In this document: positions 1 through 8,816 of the stretch, piece after piece | Position numbering within the stretch: the stretch's first letter is position 1 | Layout of the letters: every line of letters begins with the position of its first letter | DNA from: DASWHX01 sp036397995 | GTDB lineage: Bacteria; Bacteroidota; Bacteroidia; Cytophagales; Cyclobacteriaceae | Direction of reading: 5' to 3' | DNA: 64,000 nucleotides | NCBI GenBank assembly: GCA_036397995.1 | Contig: DASWHX010000015.1 | Span: forward strand, 1 to 64,000 | Program-made: the position numbers and the translations under genes | Notes under the pieces: model-generated | Seen by the model: only the letters and a program-made list of their open reading frames with translations | Told to the model about the DNA's origin: nothing | Databases searched by the model: none

Positions 1-1104
1 CTTGGCGGAGGTCAGTTGGGTCGTATGATGATCCAGGCCGGCATTGATTTCAACCTGGATATTCATGTGCTTGATCCGGACCCTGATGCACCTTGTAAAT
101 CTTTGGCATCTACCTTTACAAAAGGCTCATTTACCGATGAGCTAACCGTATATAATTTTGGTAAGGACAAAGACCTCGTCACAATTGAAATAGAAAATGT
201 TTCCGTATCAGGGTTGAAAAGACTGGAACTGGAAGGTAAGAAAGTATTTCCACAGCCTCAAATCATTGAATTGATTCAAGACAAGGTAAAACAAAAAATA
301 TTTTACAGAACTCACAATATTCCCACCGCGGAATTCAGAATTGTGAAGTCCAAAGCAGAACTTGCAAAGCATTCCGAAATAATCCCGGCGGTAAACAAAC
401 TGGCAAAATCCGGGTATGATGGAAGAGGAGTTAAAGTGATAAGAACTGCAGAAGACTTGAACGCCGGATTTGATGATTACGGATTATTGGAACGATTTGT
501 AAATTTCAAAAAGGAGATTTCTGTTATCGTAGCGCGCAACGAAAAAAACCAAATCAAAACCTACCCACCGGTAGAACTTGTTTTTCATTCGGATGCCAAT
601 TTGGTAGAATATCTTTTCTCTCCCGCGGAAGTATCACGGGAAGTGGAAATTCTCTCCAAGAAAATTGCCATTGATCTGGCAGAAAAACTGAACCTGGTTG
701 GATTACTCGCGGTTGAAATGTTTGTAACCGAAGACGATTCAATTTTGGTTAACGAAATAGCACCACGCACGCATAATAGTGGTCACCAATCAATCGAGGG
801 AAATCAAACGTCTCAATTTGAACAGCATTTGAGAGCCATCCTTAACCTTCCCTTAGGTTCCACTAAGGTCATTCAACCTTCAGCTATGGTTAATTTATTG
901 GGAGAAGAAGGTTATTCCGGATTGGCAATGTACGAAGGACTTATGGATGTCCTATCAGTGAGCGGTGTCCATATTCATCTTTATGGAAAAAAAATTACCA
1001 AACCATTTCGCAAAATGGGACACGTAACCATTACAGATAAAGATCTTAATAAACTCAGGGAGAAAGCTGAATTTGTAAAATCAACCTTAAAGGTAAAAGC
1101 ATGA
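1..1104 (+). CDS. purK: PurK, 5-(carboxyamino)imidazole ribonucleotide synthase (5' end outside window)
   Basis: ATP-grasp enzyme of purine synthesis that carboxylates AIR to N5-CAIR with ATP and bicarbonate in the cytosol. The frame is already open at base 1 and encodes LGGGQLGRM, the nucleotide-binding start of PurK, so only about the first ten residues are missing; an apparent start at 16 is internal. Later motifs fit the family: KSGYDGRGVKV in the ATP-grasp loop and NEIAPRTHNSGH followed by TSQFEQHLRAI near the C-terminus. Its stop overlaps the purE start (ATGA), so the pair is translationally coupled and supplies successive reactions. Confidence 0.95.
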   Translation, partial: LGGGQLGRMMIQAGIDFNLDIHVLDPDPDAPCKSLASTFTKGSFTDELTVYNFGKDKDLVTIEIENVSVSGLKRLELEGKKVFPQPQIIELIQDKVKQKIFYRTHNIPTAEFRIVKSKAELAKHSEIIPAVNKLAKSGYDGRGVKVIRTAEDLNAGFDDYGLLERFVNFKKEISVIVARNEKNQIKTYPPVELVFHSDANLVEYLFSPAEVSREVEILSKKIAIDLAEKLNLVGLLAVEMFVTEDDSILVNEIAPRTHNSGHQSIEGNQTSQFEQHLRAILNLPLGSTKVIQPSAMVNLLGEEGYSGLAMYEGLMDVLSVSGVHIHLYGKKITKPFRKMGHVTITDKDLNKLREKAEFVKSTLKVKA

Positions 1105-1616
1105 AAAAACCAATGGTAGGTATAATCATGGGAAGTGATTCTGATCTAACCATAATGCAGGAAGCAGCCGCGATTCTCAAAAAGCTAAGCGTTCCTTATG
1201 AGATCACCATTGTTTCCGCTCACCGCACGCCAAAGCGGATGGTTGAGTACGCTGAAACAGCCAGGAAACGCGGCCTTAAAGTAATAATCGCGGGTGCCGG
1301 CGGAGCTGCACACCTTCCGGGAATGGTAGCGTCTATTACTACCTTGCCGGTAATTGGCGTTCCTGTTAAGTCCGGCAACTCCATTGATGGCTGGGACTCC
1401 ATCTTATCAATACTTCAAATGCCTGGCGGAGTTCCTGTAGCTACAGTTGCACTCAATGGTTCTAAGAATGCCGGCATTCTCGCCGCTCAGATCATTGGTA
1501 CCAATTCGGAAACTGTGCGTAAGAGTCTTGAAAAGCTTAAACATGAGATGGCTGTATCTGTGGAACAGAAAGCGGCCCGGATTGAAATGAAAACGGCTGT
1601 CAGGAAGAAAAAATAG
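1101..1616 (+). CDS. purE: PurE, N5-CAIR mutase
   Basis: Converts N5-CAIR to CAIR, the step after PurK. The 171-residue protein has the class I PurE signatures: GIIMGSDSDL at the N-terminus (phosphate and substrate binding), SAHRTP with the catalytic-site His, and AGGAAHLPGMVA. It has a slightly long, lysine-rich C-terminal tail. It overlaps purK by 4 bp. The 217 bp after it hold no recognisable gene or RNA. Confidence 0.95.
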   Translation: MKKPMVGIIMGSDSDLTIMQEAAAILKKLSVPYEITIVSAHRTPKRMVEYAETARKRGLKVIIAGAGGAAHLPGMVASITTLPVIGVPVKSGNSIDGWDSILSILQMPGGVPVATVALNGSKNAGILAAQIIGTNSETVRKSLEKLKHEMAVSVEQKAARIEMKTAVRKKK

Positions 1617-1833
1617 TATTTCAAACATTCATCAGAAACAAGAATCGGAACTTAGTAATTCCACCCAATTTGTTAAAAAATCTCCGGCAACTTAAATCAT
1701 TGGATTGTCGGGTTGCTGATCTGAAACCATTTCTGAAGGTGATTTGTCTACCCGTTTAAGAACTAATACCAAGTCAGGTCAGGAGATAATCTAATTTTTT
1801 CGTAATTTAGGATAATTTTACAGTAGCAGGTAA

Positions 1834-3120
1834 ATGTTAAATCCCGGGCAAAAAGGTTGGCTAAAGGAGTATCTTGAATTCCGTAAGAGCATATTGGATT
1901 CTAAGACTGAAAATTCCCTGCACAAAAAACCTGCCCCAAGACATCCGGAAGAATCATTATACGGAGCGTTACAGCCAACAGGATTAATGTATGGCCACCC
2001 GATAAAGTTTTCTCAGCTTGATGAAAAGTTGATGGAGGAATGGGGTTCTCATAATGTAATGAAAGTTTTGCTGGCGGAAAGTCTGATAAACAGTTCATTG
2101 GTACAACACGAAACTGAAATCCATAATGAAGATGAGTTCTACGAAGTAGTTCTGAAGACCATCTCTAACATAACCGGATTTTACAACAAAGTTTACCCCG
2201 AACTTTCAACTTCAGAGCGAACTTTTTTGGGAAAGAAAAAACCACCCCTGGAAGTAGCAGAGAAAATTCTGGAGAAAAGAATTGGATTAACTCACGAGTC
2301 AAGCAAAAATTTCTGGGTCAATTTCTTCCATAATAGCTTGTTGTTTTTGGATATTTACTTTTTTGGACAATGGATTCACACGAATTCCGAGGAGGCGGTC
2401 ACCGAATTTTTCAGACATGAGAAAGAAGATTTGCGTTTTTCTGTTATCCGGGTAATTGTTGCCGCCGCCCACGCGAACCAGGTAATAGAAAAAGAAGAGC
2501 AGAAATTATTTGAATTCTTTCTTGATTCCAGTGACTTAACTTCTGAGAAGAAAAAAGAGGCCCACAAATTTCTTGAGGAAGGCGTTGATCTTTCAGAAAT
2601 TGAGGTTCCGGGCAATTCCTGGATTCTGAGGAAATACTTTCTCGAGCTGGCCATACTCACGGTTTGGGCGGATAAAAAAGTTGAGGATTCTGAAGTTGAA
2701 TTCCTGGAAAACTTAACCAGGAAGTTGGGGCTTTCAGAAGAAGATCTCGAAAATAGCATGATAGCCATTGAAGGCTTCGTAATTGAATATTGGGATGAGT
2801 TGGGTCAGTTACAAAGTAAGCACGATCTTACCCAGGTGAGCGAAAAATACCTGGAGAGAATATCCAAAGTAGTGGCACATAACAAGAATCGGATAGCAAA
2901 TGAGATTAATGAAAGTAAACAACTGAAGATACTTCTGGACAAATATTTGCGAGGCGAAATTTCTGGCAGCGATGCTGAAAAACTTCACATGGAATTACTG
3001 GCAATTGTGAAAACCATCCCAACGTTTGTTATCATTTCATTGCCAACAACATTCCTCAGCCTGCCAATTTTAATTAAGATACTTCCAAAGAGTGTTTTTC
3101 CAGGAAATGAGAATTCATAA
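1834..3120 (+). CDS. LETM1-like / TerB-like protein
   Basis: Protein of 428 residues. The middle (about residues 200-330) is acidic and helical and resembles a TerB-like tellurite-resistance fold. The C-terminus (about 375-425) has a hydrophobic, proline-punctuated segment, TIPTFVIISLPTTFLSLP, followed by ILIKILPKS, which resembles the membrane segment of mitochondrial LETM1. Bacteroidota proteins of this layout are annotated as LETM1-related biofilm-associated proteins. I see no signal peptide. Ion transport or a biofilm role is inference from the name only. It stands alone and converges on the lipoprotein gene downstream, overlapping it by 6 bp. Confidence 0.6.
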   Translation: MLNPGQKGWLKEYLEFRKSILDSKTENSLHKKPAPRHPEESLYGALQPTGLMYGHPIKFSQLDEKLMEEWGSHNVMKVLLAESLINSSLVQHETEIHNEDEFYEVVLKTISNITGFYNKVYPELSTSERTFLGKKKPPLEVAEKILEKRIGLTHESSKNFWVNFFHNSLLFLDIYFFGQWIHTNSEEAVTEFFRHEKEDLRFSVIRVIVAAAHANQVIEKEEQKLFEFFLDSSDLTSEKKKEAHKFLEEGVDLSEIEVPGNSWILRKYFLELAILTVWADKKVEDSEVEFLENLTRKLGLSEEDLENSMIAIEGFVIEYWDELGQLQSKHDLTQVSEKYLERISKVVAHNKNRIANEINESKQLKILLDKYLRGEISGSDAEKLHMELLAIVKTIPTFVIISLPTTFLSLPILIKILPKSVFPGNENS

Positions 3121-3699
3121 CCGTGTTACCAGACCGGTTATCTTATATTCAACTGAATCAAGCATAATCATTTTTTGACCGCCTGTTATCTCATAGCTTG
3201 TAAGTACAAGATTATTTTCTCCGTCGCGTCGCAGTTCAAGCTTAAGAATAGTTTCTCCACGAAAGAGGGAATTTACTTCGGTAACCCTGGTTTCAATTTT
3301 CCTCACATCATCCCGATTTTCCGCGTAAAATACTTTTATGTACTGAACACCCTGAACCTCTTTAACCGGAATAAAATCGATTTCCTGAAGATTGCTGGTT
3401 AATTCACCAGGTCCAGCCACCATTTCATATACACCCCGAAGGCTTGGTAAATTAATGTCCGCATCTCTGAAAAGTTTTAATTCATCCAGCCAACCAAGAC
3501 TATCGGGTTTCAAAATCTTTTCATCATGCTTTTCATTCAGAAAAGCAGTTTTTTTTATTTGATAGGTTCCGGAACTTAGTATGGAAACCTGTTCTTCTAC
3601 CAATTTTTCAAGGCTGAAATACAGCTCCCCGGTTTTCACTTCCTGTTCCGCTTGTGAACAAGAAAATAAACAAAGGGAAACTAACAGAATCTTTCTCAT
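3115..3699 (-). CDS. Putative lipoprotein of unknown function
   Basis: Protein of 194 residues beginning with a short lipoprotein signal peptide; LCLFSCS gives a lipobox with the lipidated Cys at about residue 14. The mature part is soluble and rich in charged residues, and I recognise no family. Its start codon overlaps the gpmI stop (ATGA), so it is probably co-transcribed and coupled with the glycolytic mutase, although nothing in the sequence explains the link. Likely periplasmic face or outer membrane. Confidence 0.7.
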   Translation of the reverse strand: MRKILLVSLCLFSCSQAEQEVKTGELYFSLEKLVEEQVSILSSGTYQIKKTAFLNEKHDEKILKPDSLGWLDELKLFRDADINLPSLRGVYEMVAGPGELTSNLQEIDFIPVKEVQGVQYIKVFYAENRDDVRKIETRVTEVNSLFRGETILKLELRRDGENNLVLTSYEITGGQKMIMLDSVEYKITGLVTRL

Positions 3700-5222
3700 A
3701 AATCGATTAGGCTTTCTCCTGTCATTAAGGAAGGCTTTGGAATATCCATTAATTGCAGAATGGTGGGAGCAACATCAGCCAATCGTCCATTTTTGATTTT
3801 TCCATTAAAGGATTTATCCACTAAAATACATGGAACAGGATTAGTAGTATGTGCGGTATTGGGAGTTCCATCTTCGTTGATCATGTAATCTGAATTGCCG
3901 TGGTCAGCAATAATAATCGAACTGTACCCGTTTTCTAATCCCGTTTCCACAACATCTTTGGTACACCTGTCAACCGTTTCGCAAGCCTTGATCGCTGCTT
4001 CAAATACTCCCGTATGTCCAACCATGTCTGCGTTTGCAAAATTAAGGCAAACAAAATCTGCCCATTGTGTCCTTAGCTCGGCAACTATCCTGTCCCGAAC
4101 ATCTTCTGCACTCATTTCGGGTTTGAGATCATAAGTGGCAACTTTTGGACTTGGGCATAGAATTCTTTTTTCTCCCTTAAATTCCTTTTCTCTTCCCCCG
4201 GAAAAAAAATAAGTAACATGCGGATACTTTTCAGTTTCTGCAACCCTGATTTGATGAAGCTCCCTTTCAGAAAGTACCTCGCCGAGAGTTTGTTCCAGAT
4301 TATCTTTGTCAAAAATTACCTTAACATTTTGAAACGTATTATCATAGTTGGTCAAAGTAACGTAATACAGAGACAGCTTCTTCATTTCAAAATCAAGTAA
4401 GTCAAACTGAGTAAGTACCTGAGTTATCTGACGACCCCTGTCAGTCCGAAAATTGAAACAAATCACAACATCACCTTCCTGAATGGTAGCTACCGGCGCA
4501 GACTTATCATCAGTCAGAACAAGGGGTTTCAGGAATTCATCCGTAATATTTTTAGAATAAGAATCATTAATAGCAGCTATTACATCTGTCGTGGGATTCC
4601 CCTTGCCAAAGACCAGACAATCATAGGCGAGCTTAACTCTTTCCCATCGTTTATCCCTATCCATAGCATAATATCGACCAACGACCGAAGCCAGGCGGCC
4701 GGAAGTTTTCCTGCCGTGTTTAATTATCTGTGTGATAAAACCAATTCCGCTTTTCGGATCCGTGTCACGTCCATCGGTGAATGCATGAATAAAAAGATTC
4801 TTGATTCCCTTTTTTGCGGCAATTGTCATCAGCCCTTTCAGGTGGTCAATATGAGAATGAACACCTCCATCAGACACTAACCCGAAAAGATGAACTTTTT
4901 TGTCATTGGCTTTTGCATAATCAAAAGCGTCATTTAAGACTTCGTGGTTTTCAACAGTGCCATCTTCTATCGCTTTGGATACTTTTACTAAATCCTGATA
5001 AACAATTCTTCCTGCACCAATGTTGAGGTGGCCAACCTCAGAATTTCCCATCTGTCCGTCCGGCAGACCAACATCCAAACCGGATGTTCTTAATGTACTA
5101 TGCGGGCAAGTTTCGTATAAGGAATCAATGAATGGCGTATTCGCCTGATCAATCGCGGAGACCTTTGTATTTTTGGCAATTCCCCATCCATCCAGAATAA
5201 TCAAAATAATTTTCCTTGCCAT
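3696..5222 (-). CDS. gpmI: 2,3-bisphosphoglycerate-independent phosphoglycerate mutase
   Basis: Cytosolic Mn-dependent enzyme interconverting 3- and 2-phosphoglycerate. The 508-residue length is typical. Alkaline-phosphatase-superfamily motifs are intact: DGWGI near the N-terminus, GNSEVGHLNIGAGR with the phosphorylated Ser, FTDGRDTDP, NFRTDRGRQ, FANADMVGHTG and ADHGNSD for metal binding. I chose the ATG at 5222 (MARKIILIILDGWG) over a frame open to 5273 because every homolog begins next to the DGWG motif. A TATATTTG -7 element lies 24 nt upstream of this start. Confidence 0.96.
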   Translation of the reverse strand: MARKIILIILDGWGIAKNTKVSAIDQANTPFIDSLYETCPHSTLRTSGLDVGLPDGQMGNSEVGHLNIGAGRIVYQDLVKVSKAIEDGTVENHEVLNDAFDYAKANDKKVHLFGLVSDGGVHSHIDHLKGLMTIAAKKGIKNLFIHAFTDGRDTDPKSGIGFITQIIKHGRKTSGRLASVVGRYYAMDRDKRWERVKLAYDCLVFGKGNPTTDVIAAINDSYSKNITDEFLKPLVLTDDKSAPVATIQEGDVVICFNFRTDRGRQITQVLTQFDLLDFEMKKLSLYYVTLTNYDNTFQNVKVIFDKDNLEQTLGEVLSERELHQIRVAETEKYPHVTYFFSGGREKEFKGEKRILCPSPKVATYDLKPEMSAEDVRDRIVAELRTQWADFVCLNFANADMVGHTGVFEAAIKACETVDRCTKDVVETGLENGYSSIIIADHGNSDYMINEDGTPNTAHTTNPVPCILVDKSFNGKIKNGRLADVAPTILQLMDIPKPSLMTGESLIDL

Positions 5223-5246
5223 AAAATTTAGTAATTCTTCGCACCG

Positions 5247-5254
5247 CAAATATA
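5247..5254 (-). promoter_or_regulatory. -7 promoter element for gpmI
   Basis: On the minus strand this reads TATATTTG, an exact match to the Bacteroidota sigma-factor -7 consensus TAnnTTTG, 24 nt before the chosen gpmI start. No clear TTG -33 element is seen at the usual distance, so confidence is limited. Confidence 0.35.
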
Positions 5255-5385
5255 AGGTTTTAGTGAGGAACATTCAGGAGCTCGTTTTTGATTAACCATC
5301 TAATTCCATAAATTACTGCCTTTATAAATTCCCATGTTCCTCCAATTGGCACAATTTTAGCCAATGAAGGGTGAAGATTAATTTA

Positions 5386-5790
5386 ATGAAAAAAGAGCCG
5401 CTGTACAGATTATTTTTTTTGGTAATTTTCTTCGTGTTCGGCTTTGTTGGAAAGGCGCAGGAAGACATTATTCATAGTGTTGAATCAGCTATGAAATTAG
5501 GCAGTTCAAAAGAGCTTGCCCGGTATTTGAATCAAACTGTTGAGATAAACCTGGAAGGTGAAATCTCCAGCTACAGCAAAATGCAGGCTGAATTTGTGCT
5601 CAAAGATTTCTTCAAGAAAAATCCTCCCGAAGGTTTTGAAATCATTCATAATGGAACTTCGAAGGGAGGTCTCAAATATGCAATTGGAAAATATTCCTGC
5701 AAAAGAGGATACTTCAGGGTTTGGATGAGAGTGAAGGAATTTAGCGGGAAACTCCTGGTCTATGAAATGAACTTTTTCAAAGAAGATTAA
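5386..5790 (+). CDS. DUF4783 domain exported protein
   Basis: Protein of 134 residues with an N-terminal signal peptide (MKKEPLYRLFFLVIFFVFGF, then GKAQ before the likely cleavage site). The rest has the small alpha+beta layout of DUF4783, with residues such as YSKMQAEFVLKDFF and KYAIGKY. In Bacteroidota this family is often found next to nadC, as here. An in-frame GTG at 5371 is possible; I preferred the ATG at 5386 because GAAGGGTGAAG lies just upstream as a ribosome site and the lysines then open the signal peptide. Function unknown, probably periplasmic. Confidence 0.75.
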   Translation: MKKEPLYRLFFLVIFFVFGFVGKAQEDIIHSVESAMKLGSSKELARYLNQTVEINLEGEISSYSKMQAEFVLKDFFKKNPPEGFEIIHNGTSKGGLKYAIGKYSCKRGYFRVWMRVKEFSGKLLVYEMNFFKED

Positions 5791-5833
5791 TCTTACTTCT
5801 ACAGCATTCTTCCATTTCGAGTTAACTTAGAGC

Positions 5834-6691
5834 ATGAATTTGCATTACCTCACCAATCAGGCTCTAAATGATTTTATTGAACTTGCCCTCGCCGAAGATA
5901 TTGGTGATGGAGATCATTCTTCCCTGGCGGTGCTAAATCACGATCTTGAACAAAGCGCTCAATTGATCATAAAAGGCGAAGGGATTTTGGCCGGGGTGGA
6001 ACTTGCAGAACGAATTCTCTTGTTCAAAAATCCAAAAGTTGAACTTATTAGAAATTCAGGAGATGGCGACCCGGTGAAGAATGGAGACATTGCATTCACG
6101 CTATCCGGGAATGCAAGGAAAATACTAAGCCACGAACGGCTGGTACTGAACTGCATGCAACGAATGAGCGGCATTGCTACCTATACGTCAATGCTTCAGT
6201 CATTAATTTCCCACACAAAAGCCAAAGTAACCGATACCCGTAAAACTACCCCTAATTTTCGGCTGATGGAGAAATGGGCGGTAGCTATCGGGGGTGGTGT
6301 AAATCACCGGATGGGATTATATGATAAAATTTTGCTGAAAGATAATCATATAGATTATTGCGGAAGTATGGCAAATGCTCTTAACAAAGTGAAAGATTAC
6401 CTGGAGAAAACCGGAAAAGATTTATTTGTGGAAGTGGAAGCAAGAAACCTGGATGAAGTAACTCAGGCCCTTAAATTCGAAATTGTCAGCACAATTATGC
6501 TGGACAACATGCCGCCGTCAGAAATAATACGAGCCGTGAAGATAACAGATGGAAAGGTGAAAACTGAGGCTAGCGGCAATATCACCGAAAGTACAATAAA
6601 GGAAGTTGCCGAATGTGGAGTAGATTATATTTCCGTTGGGGCACTAACTCATAGTTATAAAAGCCTGGATATGAGTCTTAAGGCTTTTTAA
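5834..6691 (+). CDS. nadC: Nicotinate-nucleotide diphosphorylase (carboxylating)
   Basis: Quinolinate phosphoribosyltransferase of de novo NAD synthesis, forming nicotinate mononucleotide, PPi and CO2 from quinolinate and PRPP. Length 285 is typical. Motifs: EDIGDGDHSS at the N-terminus, HERLVLNCMQRMSGIAT, DTRKTTPNFRLMEKWAV, GGGVNHRMGLYDKILLKDNH, and the barrel motifs VEVEARN, IMLDNM and SGNI. It follows the DUF4783 gene by 43 bp. The other NAD genes (nadA, nadB) are not in the window. Confidence 0.96.
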   Translation: MNLHYLTNQALNDFIELALAEDIGDGDHSSLAVLNHDLEQSAQLIIKGEGILAGVELAERILLFKNPKVELIRNSGDGDPVKNGDIAFTLSGNARKILSHERLVLNCMQRMSGIATYTSMLQSLISHTKAKVTDTRKTTPNFRLMEKWAVAIGGGVNHRMGLYDKILLKDNHIDYCGSMANALNKVKDYLEKTGKDLFVEVEARNLDEVTQALKFEIVSTIMLDNMPPSEIIRAVKITDGKVKTEASGNITESTIKEVAECGVDYISVGALTHSYKSLDMSLKAF

Positions 6692-6735
6692 TTGGTTCGG
6701 AATACTCTATTATTGCGATTTTATTTTTAGGGAAA

Positions 6736-7209
6736 ATGATTGTTAAAACAAGAAAATATCAAATACCCAAGAAAACTTATATAAAGTTGGGATTAAGGAA
6801 CATTATGAAAGAGCAGTGGTGGGTTTTGTTGATTGTGGCCGCCATTTGCAGTGGAGCATTTCTGGTTCCATCAAACTGGTGGTTTATTGGTGCGGCAATA
6901 GGATTAGTCTTATACTTCCTTTTCTGGCTGATACAATTTGCCGGGATGTCGCAGCTGGAGCAGGGAAAAATTCTCTTTGACAAATTGAGCTATGAGATAG
7001 ACAGCAGGCAGATACTAATTAAGATAAATACAAAACAGGGAATGCCAATCAAGTGGGAACAAATTAAACGTGCATGGATGAGCAAAGATGCCTTTACCTT
7101 TGTAATTTCCAAAGTCCAGTTTATTCATTTGCCATTCAGGATTTTCAACGCCGAGAATCAGGTAAAATTTATTGAGACTATCCTGAAAAGAAAAGGATAC
7201 TTAAAATAA
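6736..7209 (+). CDS. YcxB-like membrane protein
   Basis: Protein of 157 residues with two adjacent transmembrane helices at about residues 30-46 and 49-68, then a C-terminal cytoplasmic domain resembling the YcxB-like family (SYEIDSRQILIKI, then MPIKWEQIKRAW, then FIHLPFRIF). No enzymatic residues are apparent. It lies between nadC and recX with 5 bp to recX, so it is probably in that transcription unit. Function unknown. Confidence 0.65.
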   Translation: MIVKTRKYQIPKKTYIKLGLRNIMKEQWWVLLIVAAICSGAFLVPSNWWFIGAAIGLVLYFLFWLIQFAGMSQLEQGKILFDKLSYEIDSRQILIKINTKQGMPIKWEQIKRAWMSKDAFTFVISKVQFIHLPFRIFNAENQVKFIETILKRKGYLK

Positions 7210-7214
7210 CGGCA

Positions 7215-7688
7215 ATGGGTAAGGGTGAAAAACTTACCGAAAGCGAATTACGTCTCAGGATTTCTTCCTACTGTGCTTACCAGGAGCGCTCTCCAAAGCA
7301 GGTGCAAGAAAAGTTATCAACCTTAAACACCGATGCAATAATTAATGAACGCGTAATTAAATGGGCGACTGATGAGAAATTCGTTTCTGAATCCCGTTTT
7401 GCAAAGAATTATGTGCATGGAAAATTTCATCTTAAGAAATGGGGCCGGTATAAAATAAAAGCGGGGCTTAAAGCTCACGATATTTCAACCCAAATCATCG
7501 GGAAAGCAATCGCTCAATTAGATAATACAAACTATGTGGAAACCCTTATAACCCTTGGAATCAAAAAATTCCAATCCATAAAAAAAACAGATCAAAACAA
7601 ATGGCGGAAGACAGAAAATTACTTAATTGGCAAGGGTTTTGAAACAAAGTTGATTCTTGAAAATAAGGAGAAAATAGAAAATGGGTAA
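7215..7688 (+). CDS. recX: Regulatory protein RecX
   Basis: Small helical protein of 157 residues that, in its family, binds RecA filaments and restrains recombination. Family features are the N-terminal LRISSYCAYQERSPKQVQEKL, the central KFVSESRFAKNYVHGKFHLKKWGRYKIKAGLKAH region and three-helix repeats. It is not adjacent to recA, which is normal for Bacteroidota. Its 3' end overlaps the YHS gene start by 8 bp. Confidence 0.88.
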   Translation: MGKGEKLTESELRLRISSYCAYQERSPKQVQEKLSTLNTDAIINERVIKWATDEKFVSESRFAKNYVHGKFHLKKWGRYKIKAGLKAHDISTQIIGKAIAQLDNTNYVETLITLGIKKFQSIKKTDQNKWRKTENYLIGKGFETKLILENKEKIENG

Positions 7689-8130
7689 AATCCTGATAAT
7701 TCTGATGATTGCCTGCGTCAATCCCTGGCAAACGGTAAAAACCTTAAATCTCAATCTGGAGGATGGGGTAGCAATCCAGGGATATGATCCTGTAAGCTAC
7801 TTTTCAAAAGGAGGTCCAAAGGAGGGGAAGCCTGGCATCCGTTATGTGCACAATGATGCGACTTACTATTTTCTCTCCGATGAAAACAAAAGCAAGTTTG
7901 TAGCAAACCCAACTCAATTTGAACCCAAATTTGGAGGCTGGTGTGCCTACGCGATGGGCGACTCGGGAGAAAAGGTGAAGATCGACCCTGAAACGTTTAA
8001 AATAGTAGATGGCAAATTGTACCTGTTTTATAACTTTTTCTTCAATAATACCCTGAAAGACTGGAATGAGAATGAGAAAGTGTTAAAACAAAAAGCTGAC
8101 GAAAACTGGTCAAAAATCACAAGAAATTGA
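7681..8130 (+). CDS. YHS domain-containing exported protein
   Basis: Protein of 149 residues with a weak N-terminal hydrophobic segment and a YHS domain: GVAIQGYDPVSYF, then RYVHNDATYYFLSDENKSKF and FGGWCAYAMG. YHS domains are linked to heavy-metal binding; here a Cys sits in GGWCAYA. It overlaps recX by 8 bp, probably a coupling device and not a functional link. Likely periplasmic. The specific ligand cannot be told. Confidence 0.8.
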   Translation: MGKILIILMIACVNPWQTVKTLNLNLEDGVAIQGYDPVSYFSKGGPKEGKPGIRYVHNDATYYFLSDENKSKFVANPTQFEPKFGGWCAYAMGDSGEKVKIDPETFKIVDGKLYLFYNFFFNNTLKDWNENEKVLKQKADENWSKITRN

Positions 8131-8174
8131 GCTCTTGTACCCTTCGCAACTTTAAAACCAATTCCCATATAAAA

Positions 8175-8208
8175 TTTGTTAACCGGACAAAGGAATTAGA
8201 TATATTTG
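8175..8208 (+). promoter_or_regulatory. Bacteroidota-type promoter for the DinB-like gene
   Basis: TTTG at 8175-8178 and TATATTTG at 8201-8208 match the -33 and -7 elements, with a slightly long 22-bp spacer. The predicted transcript would have a leader of about 65 nt. Confidence 0.45.
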
Positions 8209-8279
8209 AGGTTACTTCCAGATAAAATGTTGCTTCTCGGAATGCGGGAACTTTGATTATCTGGTAAAAGTTAAATAGT

Positions 8280-8795
8280 ATGGAATTACAAAATGCGCTA
8301 AAAAAAGTTCTGGGACAGCTAAGAGATGTTACCGGTCAACTGAAAGAAACGGAATTCATTATGCCCGTGAAATCTTTGAATGGTTCAACCATTGGGCAAC
8401 ACACGAGGCACACCATTGAGTTTTTTACTTGCCTGAAAGATGGATATAAGGATGGAAGAGTGAATTACGATAAACGCAGTCATGACACAGAAATTGAAAG
8501 CAGCAAAGTTCTGGCAATGGAAATGATTGCGCGGCTGGAAGACTTTGTAATGTTTCTGCCGGCGGATAAGCCTTTCGTGCTGGAAGTCAATTACGATCCT
8601 GATTCCGGAGATAATGTCCTTATCCACTCTTCTTACTATAGGGAGCTGGTGTATAATATCGAACATGCAATCCATCACATGGCACTCATCAAAGTGGGCT
8701 TAAAAGAGATTTGTTCAGCAGTGAAAATACCCTCTGATTTTGGTGTTGCCGTGTCCACGGTAAAGTATCAGAAAATCCAGACTCTGAAGGCTTAA
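8280..8795 (+). CDS. DinB-family protein
   Basis: Protein of 171 residues with the four-helix DinB fold. Candidate metal-binding histidines appear in the usual spacing: GQHTRHTIEF at about residues 39-48 and NIEHAIHHMALIK near 126-138. Family members include metal-dependent thiol transferases and stress proteins, but the substrate is unknown here. The gene starts a rightward run with the ATP-grasp and LysE genes, 21 bp before the former. Confidence 0.8.
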   Translation: MELQNALKKVLGQLRDVTGQLKETEFIMPVKSLNGSTIGQHTRHTIEFFTCLKDGYKDGRVNYDKRSHDTEIESSKVLAMEMIARLEDFVMFLPADKPFVLEVNYDPDSGDNVLIHSSYYRELVYNIEHAIHHMALIKVGLKEICSAVKIPSDFGVAVSTVKYQKIQTLKA

Positions 8796-8816
8796 AAATA
8801 TTGCCTTGATTAAGGC

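Noticed and set aside
1617..1833. Possible RNA gene in the 217-bp gap after purE
   Set aside because: I found no tRNA arms, no conserved riboswitch motif and no strong hairpin with a T-run.
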